This document shows positions 59,901-64,000 of a DNA stretch of 64,000 nt, one piece after another. The notes below the pieces were generated by a model. That model did not search any database, was not told the origin of the DNA, and worked only from the letters and a program-made list of their open reading frames with translations. The stretch's first letter is position 1. Each line of letters begins with the position of its first letter. Made by a program: the position numbers and the translations under genes. This DNA is from an uncultured Oscillospiraceae bacterium (GTDB lineage Bacteria; Bacillota; Clostridia; Oscillospirales; Oscillospiraceae), in contig CAJTUE010000003.1 in NCBI GenBank assembly GCA_910579775.1, forward strand, positions 1 to 64,000, given 5' to 3'.

Positions 59901-60527
59901 GCGGTCATCCTCCACCCCGACGGCACCCAGGAGATCGTCAAGACCTCCCTGCCCACCGAGGGCGGCGTTTCCGTCACCCTGGACGACAGCGTGATCCTCC
60001 AGGTGGTGGACAACACCCCCAGTTTTGTGGACGTTCCCGCCAGCAACTGGGCCAAGGACGCCATCACCTTCGTCACCAGCCGGGAGATCTTCAACGGCAC
60101 GGGCAACAACACCTTCTCCCCCAACAGTGACATGAGCCGCGCCATGGTCTGCACCGTCCTGGCCAATCTGGCTGGCGAGGACACCAAGGCCGGGGCCACT
60201 TGGTATGAAAAGGGTCTGACCTGGGCTAAGGAAAACGGCGTCAGCGACGGCACGGTTCCCCACGCGATCATCACCCGTGAGCAGCTGGCCGCTATGCTCT
60301 ACCGCTATGCCGGCTCTCCCGAGGCAGAGGGTGAGCTCTCCGACCGCTTCCGTGATAAGGACGCCGTCTCCTCCTGGGCGGAGGCCGCCGTGGTCTGGGC
60401 CGTGGAGAACGGCCTGCTCAAGGGCCGCAGCAGCCTTGACGGTCTTGACCTCGCCCCCGGCGACACCGCCACCCGCGCCGAGGTAGCCGCCGTGCTCCAG
60501 CGCTACGTGGCTCTGATCAGCAAATAA
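53904..60527 (+). CDS. Giant secreted SLH-anchored GH20 beta-N-acetylhexosaminidase
   Basis: A 2207-residue surface enzyme beginning 17 bases after the GH84/GH2 gene, with GGGAGGAG before the ATG. After a ~26-residue signal peptide there are three F5/8-type (CBM32-like) modules (~70-235, ~250-425, ~440-590). The GH20 N-domain begins ~690 and the barrel contains VRSFILDVGRKPMS, NDFHVHLND and the catalytic pair D1020/E1021 in HFGADEYSD. A laminin-G-like domain (~1215-1420), a fourth CBM32-like module (~1430-1580) and four ~80-residue Ig-like repeats (~1583-1910, each with a V.Y.G..L..G.DY.V.Y..N pattern) follow, then a Gly/Ser hinge and three SLH repeats (~2036-2207). It should release terminal GlcNAc/GalNAc, or a lacto-N-biose-type unit, from host glycans. 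Confidence 0.9.
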   Translation: MKKRLLSLLLACLMLVSLVPTAAFAAAGHGDVIPVEAPAADEDASAPSLAAPAVVEDDVPADLADGENTDWCRPTDGVTVTASAVQVVGDAETSNDYQASYTPNCVLGSNYGWDFAGGSKNGNNNGRWLSTATKGATHILTVDLGTVRRVSSIHLYWFNNNFTGLDVDISSSESGDDWVNVRTQDSRVLSLVQRLSFAEQDVRRIRLTIRNADDQGFSTDADGYYDVSLYRVEAYQTAPAIDDTVTATPPADNVNMAEIQQFGHLAQPNDTFNCSSGKAKADNNIYIRSSASNWVTATSGHPVNTNRAGMAFDGDNTTGWKAVAGNGTEKPWIIVNLGTNRDIKGIKLNFGSANVKSFIIEGTTNPQGESWETLYEKTNNNAQNLAANLSSSKAVSFVRLTINEYDTTVNPNVVLNEMGIYSNEQVADEIPDLPATPGGNLCRQEGASANASSTEANNFPASCAIDGNTATRWASSVSAAPHTLTIDLGALRTVSIIKLAWERGNIKNFKVEISADNSTWNAVYTKADDTPLTVSELDKELSFSPVAARYIKVTVNSFNNVGVLRDGSNSVSWGNVSILEVEAYRDQAALSESAADILALINADSFTVAANDNKLVLKDTVQIPAGAAVTFAANLEQVVGADHTVFTPLVDTVVDLDVTVTLGSDSASTAGNAPIRVTIPGEHTANEGNAKPAVIPELMEWYSSSAQNGQKFTLSANSRIIHRYGATGGFDNVADELTDDLNDLFDLDMTTEKNHVHTYTTYDEIHNNVQAGDIVIYNVLPNGTAANLGKTAGFDDETYRIEITDHVTIFATNATGAYWATRTLLQALKLSGDMTVAQGTIRDYPAYKVRSFILDVGRKPMSMDKLREIAKNMAWYKMNDFHVHLNDNLIFLEDYNGYEDSKRAYSAFRLESDLQEEANATAPLAAKDYHYTKEEYKAFVEDSAKIGVTIVSEIDVPAHAKAIADAFPSVYGRNNGANRTMVDHLNLTQKYEESLAITQKIFDEYIDSGVFGSAVHFGADEYSDSHPAYRRYVTDMINYLNTKSQLTTKRLWGSLTTLSNNQDQYPASEIPTEGIQLNVWNYGWANPKDMYDLGFDLINCNDGAHYIVPYSGYYHPNGLGTGGFNWTPNQFSNTWIPASSSQMVGGAYAIWNDSIDTRANGVDEQDLFKLFFEPLPYYACALWGRGDMTLAQAKERVAVLSYAPNTNPTNQTERKDGSAQYFRYPFTDTADKSGNDRTLTLENATVQGGVLSLSGGVSYAEIGLDRLTWGDKLSFRVKKLEGGGSEQVIFEGEHAYGDFVISALPVEGDEDHWKLGFSRELYDYVFEDALLPVGEWVTLTLVSEDRATSLLIEGDEAVHIPTGYFLSDENSNTPFNGNSFLSGSVSGGISRGSSFSIPVARIGSKSNSFKGLVDDVYAAPSSFSASVEDGRYDIPVEQYAQATSGTAQPGSAASNAIDGNPDTVWHTTWNVTCQPDDRWFMIELQQLTAIGGLSYLGTGGQNGAIREFRIETSPDGQTWTEAVNGGTFANKAEWQSVRFGPVEAKYVRLWADKTDGAQDSGLGTGQFISAAEIRVCRPIRLTATAEGAADGIATITLDETSYPLVGGKAEPLPLVTFEGAMLVKDADYTVSYTGNTAAGTATVTVAGKGGYTGSLQTTFTVTEAPAAVSLADATVELPASCPLLDGKAQPDPVVTLGGVTLVRGLDYDVSYSNNTTAGATATVTITGIGSYEGECSATFTVAATIVTKDLSNTSLTRVTLHQLTFPYMGAAVEPDPVVTYDGETLVEGKDYTVAYSGNNDIGAATVTVSGILPYCKGTVSVRFTIVDPDAGNDLSNAEKTKVTFKPAEYAYTGKPIIPTFTVTYAGRRLTENEDYTVTYLNNVNGGTGVVVISGMGEYYGEFPATFVITGGGNAGGGSGGSSSGGSTTSSSKLPDGANVTTKTYADGAMTSTVTYPGGTKITADIPVTGPITAVVTVPASADQVTVTIPTRTEPTPGQVAVILHPDGTQEIVKTSLPTEGGVSVTLDDSVILQVVDNTPSFVDVPASNWAKDAITFVTSREIFNGTGNNTFSPNSDMSRAMVCTVLANLAGEDTKAGATWYEKGLTWAKENGVSDGTVPHAIITREQLAAMLYRYAGSPEAEGELSDRFRDKDAVSSWAEAAVVWAVENGLLKGRSSLDGLDLAPGDTATRAEVAAVLQRYVALISK

Positions 60528-60548
60528 AGCAAGCTTCCCCCCATAGCA

Positions 60549-60615
60549 GCAAGACTGAGGGACGGTCCTTCTGTCGGGTCCTATCCGACGGGAGGACCGT
60601 CCCTTCTGTCTTGCC
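60549..60615. repeat. Long palindromic repeat (GAGGGACGG family), copy 2
   Basis: GCAAGAC, GAGGGACGGTCCT and CTGTCGG arms are each matched by inverse copies (CCGACGG, AGGACCGTCCCT, GTCTTGC), making one hairpin of about 67 bases 20 bases after the GH20 stop. It lacks a good T tract, but it is the only hairpin available to end the giant operon. Its left arm is the inverse of the right arm at 22912-23032. Confidence 0.75.
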
Positions 60616-60634
60616 CTTGCGCAGGCGTTGCCCC

Positions 60635-60663
60635 TTTCTTTTTTTCCGGAAATGTGGTATACT
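60635..60663 (+). promoter_or_regulatory. Possible promoter of the HAD/YmdB operon
   Basis: TATACT (60658-60663) has a weak TTTCTT -35 at 60635-60640, 17 bases apart, 29 bases before the ATG. Confidence 0.45.
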
Positions 60664-60692
60664 ATCTCCAATTGATTTAGGAGGTCCCTTCC

Positions 60693-61355
60693 ATGAAATA
60701 TTCCGGCGTCTTTTTTGACTTTGACTACACTCTGGGCGACGCCACCGAGGCCATCGTCGCCGGGTTTCTTTACGGCCTGCACACCATGGGCTACCCCATC
60801 CCCACCCGTGAGGCCATCCGCCTCACCGTGGGTCTGGTGCTCAAGGACGGCTTCACCGCCCTCACCGGGGAGACGGACGAGGCCAAGCGGGAGGAATTTA
60901 CCCGTCTCTACCGCTCCATCTGCACCCCCGCCCAGATCGCCACAGCCGTCCTCTGTCCCGGCGCGGAAGAGCTTTTGAACACGCTTCACGCCAAGGGCGT
61001 GAAGCTGGCGGTGGTGAGCAGCAAGCCGGGGCCTATTCTGGAAAAGATCCTGGAGCGGCAGGGGGCCGCTCACCTCTTTGACTTTATCATCGGCGCAGAT
61101 GCGGTGGAAAAGCCCAAGCCCGATCCCGCGGGCATCCTGGCCGCCCTCAAGACCACCGGTCTTACCAAGGACCAGGTCCTCTACTGCGGCGACACGGTGA
61201 TCGACGCTGAGGCCGCCAAAAACGCCGGGGTGGACTTCTGCCCCGTCCTGAACGGAACGACCCCGGCAGAGGCCTTTGAGCCCTGGCCCAAGGTCCACCT
61301 CTCCCCCACTCTGGACGATCTTCGCCAGTGGCTGGTAAAGGAGGCTTTGGTATGA
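60693..61355 (+). CDS. HAD-superfamily hydrolase, phosphoglycolate-phosphatase-like
   Basis: A 220-residue soluble phosphatase. Motif I is FFDFDYTLGD (nucleophile and acid/base Asp), motif II VVSSKPG (Ser), motif III Lys in EKPKPDP, and motif IV YCGDTVIDAEAAKNAG. An alpha-helical cap (~18-85) follows motif I, as in the PGPase/beta-phosphoglucomutase branch. Substrate not assignable. ATG behind TTAGGAGG. Its stop overlaps the next start (ATGA). Confidence 0.92.
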   Translation: MKYSGVFFDFDYTLGDATEAIVAGFLYGLHTMGYPIPTREAIRLTVGLVLKDGFTALTGETDEAKREEFTRLYRSICTPAQIATAVLCPGAEELLNTLHAKGVKLAVVSSKPGPILEKILERQGAAHLFDFIIGADAVEKPKPDPAGILAALKTTGLTKDQVLYCGDTVIDAEAAKNAGVDFCPVLNGTTPAEAFEPWPKVHLSPTLDDLRQWLVKEALV

Positions 61356-62140
61356 CCTTTAACCTCCTTGCCGTAGGCGACGTGGTAGGGGACAGCGGCA
61401 TTGAGATGCTCTCCCGCCACCTGCCCGCCCTGAAAAAGATGAAAAGCATCGGATTTGTGGTGGTCAACGGGGAAAACGCCTCGGGCGTGGGCATCCACCC
61501 CCGCCAGGCTGACGCCATCTTCGACGCCGGGGCGGACGTGATCACCCTGGGCAACCACACCTGGAACCGCCTGCAGATCGTCAAGTATCTGGAGTCCAAC
61601 GACTGCATCCTCCGCCCCGCCAACTACACCAACCGGGTGCCCGGCCGGGGGTTTGGCGTGTTTCAGGGTCCGGGAGGGGTGCGGATCGGAGTGATGAACC
61701 TAATCGGCCGCACCGAGATGGACGCCAACTTCGACAACCCCTTTACCCTGGCCCCCCGGCTCATCCGAAACGCTGATGTGGACGTGGCGGTGGTGGACTT
61801 TCACGCCGAGGCCACCAGCGAAAAGGGCGCCATGGCTTACCATTTGGACGGCCTCGGTCTGAACGTCGCTGCCGTGTGGGGCACCCACACCCACGTTCCC
61901 ACCGCCGATACCCAGATCCTTCCCCACGGCCTGGGGTTTGTCACCGATCTTGGCATGACCGGCCCCGCCCAGTCGGTGCTGGGCATCCGGCCCGACATGG
62001 CGGTCAACCGTTTCCTGGGCGGTCTCCCCGCCCGGTATGAGAGTGCGGATGGCCCCTGCAAGCTGGAGAGCGTCCTCTTCACCATCGACGCTGACCGGGG
62101 CGTATGTACCGCTCTGGAACGCTTGGACATCCACGAATGA
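61352..62140 (+). CDS. TIGR00282/YmdB-family metallophosphoesterase
   Basis: A 262-residue cytoplasmic phosphodiesterase. YmdB of Bacillus hydrolyses 2',3'-cyclic nucleotides and affects biofilm and motility decisions. Di-metal motifs are GDVVGDSG, VNGENASGVG, LGNHTWN and the late FHAEATSEK, GTHTHVPTAD. The ATG at 61352 overlaps the HAD stop and has AAGGAGG upstream; the longer frame is not supported. Confidence 0.93.
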   Translation: MTFNLLAVGDVVGDSGIEMLSRHLPALKKMKSIGFVVVNGENASGVGIHPRQADAIFDAGADVITLGNHTWNRLQIVKYLESNDCILRPANYTNRVPGRGFGVFQGPGGVRIGVMNLIGRTEMDANFDNPFTLAPRLIRNADVDVAVVDFHAEATSEKGAMAYHLDGLGLNVAAVWGTHTHVPTADTQILPHGLGFVTDLGMTGPAQSVLGIRPDMAVNRFLGGLPARYESADGPCKLESVLFTIDADRGVCTALERLDIHE

Positions 62141-62179
62141 CCGGTCCCGCGAGGCCTTAGAGAAAGGAGGGGCGACCCC

Positions 62180-63271
62180 ATGTTGACACTGCTCCACGCG
62201 GGAGACTTTCATCTGGACACCCCCTTCCGCTCTCTGCCCCCCCGGGAGGCCCAGCGCCGCCGCCGGGAACAGCGCCGCGCCCTGGATGCCCTCCGGGATC
62301 TGGCCGTGGCCAGACAGGTGGATCTGGCCTTGCTGGCGGGGGACCTCTTTGACGCCTCCACCATCTACCCCGAGACAGTGGAGGCACTTTCCGCCGCCCT
62401 GGCGGGCTTCCCCTGCCCGGTGTGCATCTCCCCCGGCAACCACGACCCCTTCACCGGCCATTCCCCCTACAACACCCATATTTGGCCGGACAATGTACAT
62501 ATTTTCTCCACCGAGGCCGTCTCCTCCCTCACCTTTCCCGACCTGGGCGTGCGGGTGTATGGCTTCGCCTTCACCTCCCCCGCTCGGGAGGACGATCCTC
62601 TGGCGGGCTTTCGCCCCCCGCAGGACGGTCTTGTGAACCTGGGGGTATTCCACACCCAGATTGGCAAGACGGGGCCTTACGCCCCCACAGACCCCGCTTT
62701 TCTGGCCCAAAGCGGTCTGGCCTATGCCGCCCTGGGCCATGTCCACCAGACCACCCCGCCCGACTTATCGCTCTCCACCCCCTGGGCCTACTGCGGCTGT
62801 CTCATGGGCCGGGGCTTTGACGAGTTAGGGGACAAGGGGGCGTGCGTCGTCACCCTGGACAATGGCAAGGTCACCGACTGGCAGTTCGTCCCCCTGGCCC
62901 CAAGCCGCTATCTGCTGCTGGAGGCGGAGGTCACCGGGCAAGATCCCAAGGCCACCCTGCTGGATGCCCTGGGCCACGACCACCTGGAGGACTACTGCCG
63001 CGTCACCCTGCGGGGGGAGTCGGCGGCGCCGGACCTCCCCGCCCTCGCCGAAGCCGCCCAAGGCCGCTGTCGGGCCCTGGAGCTGCGGGACGACACCGCG
63101 GTGCCCCAGGATGTCTGGGCACGGTTGGAGGAGGAGACCCTCACCGGCCTCTTCCTCCGGGAGCTGCACCAACGGCTGGACGCCGAGACCGACCCCAACG
63201 CCCGGCGGACGCTCCAGCTGGCCCTGCGCTACGGTCTGGCCGCCCTGGAGGGAAGGGAGGCGCCCCGATGA
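62180..63271 (+). CDS. SbcD/YhaO-like DNA repair exonuclease, metallophosphoesterase subunit
   Basis: A 363-residue calcineurin-like phosphoesterase. Motifs: AGDFHLDTPF (DxH), ALLAGDLFD (GDxxD), SPGNHDPF (GNHD), FHTQIG and LGHVHQT (GHxH). A C-terminal capping region follows. The next gene encodes an SMC-like ATPase and starts inside its stop codon (ATGA), so it probably forms a YhaO-YhaN complex in DNA end processing. AAAGGAGG site. Confidence 0.9.
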   Translation: MLTLLHAGDFHLDTPFRSLPPREAQRRRREQRRALDALRDLAVARQVDLALLAGDLFDASTIYPETVEALSAALAGFPCPVCISPGNHDPFTGHSPYNTHIWPDNVHIFSTEAVSSLTFPDLGVRVYGFAFTSPAREDDPLAGFRPPQDGLVNLGVFHTQIGKTGPYAPTDPAFLAQSGLAYAALGHVHQTTPPDLSLSTPWAYCGCLMGRGFDELGDKGACVVTLDNGKVTDWQFVPLAPSRYLLLEAEVTGQDPKATLLDALGHDHLEDYCRVTLRGESAAPDLPALAEAAQGRCRALELRDDTAVPQDVWARLEEETLTGLFLRELHQRLDAETDPNARRTLQLALRYGLAALEGREAPR

Positions 63272-64000
63272 CCATTCTTCGCATGACCGCCACCTTCGGC
63301 GGCTTGGAAAACCGGACCCTGACCCTCACAGACGGCCTCAACCTTCTGGAGCTGCCCAACGAGGGGGGAAAATCCACCTGGTGTGCCTTCATCCGGGCCA
63401 TGTTTTACGGCGTGGAGACCCGCAAGGGCCGGGAGACCTCCGAAAAGAACCGCTACACCCCCTGGTCCGGCTCTCCTATGGCGGGGACCATGGACCTGCT
63501 CTGGCAGGGCAAGGCCATCACTTTGCGCCGCTTTCCCAAGGGCTCGTCGCCCTTTGGGGGTTTTCAGGCGGTGTATACCGGCACGGAGGAGCCCGTCCCC
63601 GGCCTCACCGCCGACAACGCGGGTCAGACCCTGCTGGGCTTTGGCAAGGAGGTCTTTGAGCGCACCTGCTTCATCGGGCAGGGGGTCATGGCCTTCGGCC
63701 CCTCCGCCGAGCTGGAACAGCGGCTGGCCGCCCTGGCCTCCTCGGGGGAGGAGGACGTGTCCTATTCCGCCACCGAAGCCACCCTCCGCGCCTGGCGCAA
63801 CGCCCTCCAGTCCAACCGGGCCAACGGCTCCATCCCCAAGACCCAGGCCGAGCTGGCCGAGCTGCAAAGCACCCGGCGGCATATGGAGGAGCTGGAGCGG
63901 ACGGTAGCCGACTGCGACCGCGATCTGGAGCGTCTTGCCGCCGAACAGGAAGAGGCGGAGGCGGATCTGGTCCTCCACACCGCCGCCCAGGCGGAGGCCT
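63268..64000 (+). CDS. SbcC/YhaN-like AAA ATPase (partial, runs off the window)
   Basis: The frame is open from the ATG at 63268 to the window end (244 codons). It begins TILRMTATFGGLENRTLTL and has the Walker A-like LPNEGGKST typical of YhaN and SbcC proteins. From ~190 a charged coiled coil begins (TQAELAELQSTRRHMEELERTVADCDRDLERL). The C-terminal half with Walker B is outside. Translational coupling to the phosphoesterase gene supports the assignment. Confidence 0.88.
   Translation, partial: MTILRMTATFGGLENRTLTLTDGLNLLELPNEGGKSTWCAFIRAMFYGVETRKGRETSEKNRYTPWSGSPMAGTMDLLWQGKAITLRRFPKGSSPFGGFQAVYTGTEEPVPGLTADNAGQTLLGFGKEVFERTCFIGQGVMAFGPSAELEQRLAALASSGEEDVSYSATEATLRAWRNALQSNRANGSIPKTQAELAELQSTRRHMEELERTVADCDRDLERLAAEQEEAEADLVLHTAAQAEA

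Overview
The window looks like the chromosome of a high-GC, low-copy Gram-positive gut bacterium of the Oscillospiraceae type (Flavonifractor, Lawsonibacter or Oscillibacter relatives). This is inferred from four secreted proteins with SLH anchors, a type-3-like prolyl-tRNA synthetase, a manganese-dependent pyrophosphatase with CBS and DRTGG domains, a peptidase U32 gene and strong AGGAGG ribosome binding sites. There is no rRNA, CRISPR array or complete prophage. Two serine tRNAs lie in tandem at 39480-39677.

Layout. 1-258 is the 3' end of an IS30-family transposase. 367-10253 holds a secreted SLH protein (-), a cation diffusion facilitator (+), a lower-GC RibD-like reductase (-), a two-domain membrane protein and nicotinate phosphoribosyltransferase (-), and an autoregulated GntR/ABC exporter operon (+). 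10307-17389 holds an SGNH/MBOAT polysaccharide O-acetylation pair (-), a Sir2 deacylase (+), an SLH-anchored S41 protease (-) and a pyrophosphatase (-).

17482-22899 is the accessory island. A LexA-like HTH/S24 repressor is divergent from a frameshifted polymorphic-toxin gene. Downstream is a second, 5'-truncated copy sharing a 777-bp near-identical core. The two copies end in unrelated lower-GC C-terminal domains, and each is followed by a different small partner gene, as expected of a toxin with swappable or orphan toxin/immunity cassettes.

23066-39414 is mostly housekeeping: ftsH (-), then rlmB, an odd P-type-ATPase-like protein, proS, zapA, a U32 peptidase, dut, maf, mreC, mreD, PBP2, a GH13 amylase and an RluA-type pseudouridine synthase (+). 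39480-41888 has the tRNAs, a YbaK deacylase, a sigma factor and a DUF2461 protein.

42169-60527 is a two-gene operon of giant secreted glycosidases. One has 3905 residues and combines GH84-like and GH2 catalytic regions. The other has 2207 residues with a GH20 region. Both carry several carbohydrate-binding modules and C-terminal SLH repeats, so they probably act together on host mucin or N-acetylhexosamine-rich glycans at the cell surface. The window closes with a HAD phosphatase, a YmdB-like phosphodiesterase and a YhaO/YhaN (SbcD/SbcC-like) pair, the last gene running off the end.

Two kinds of dispersed repeat stand out. One is a structured element at 3899-4020 and 28141-28270 whose closing stem shows compensatory base changes. 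The other is a GAGGGACGG-type palindrome at 22912-23032 and 60549-60615.
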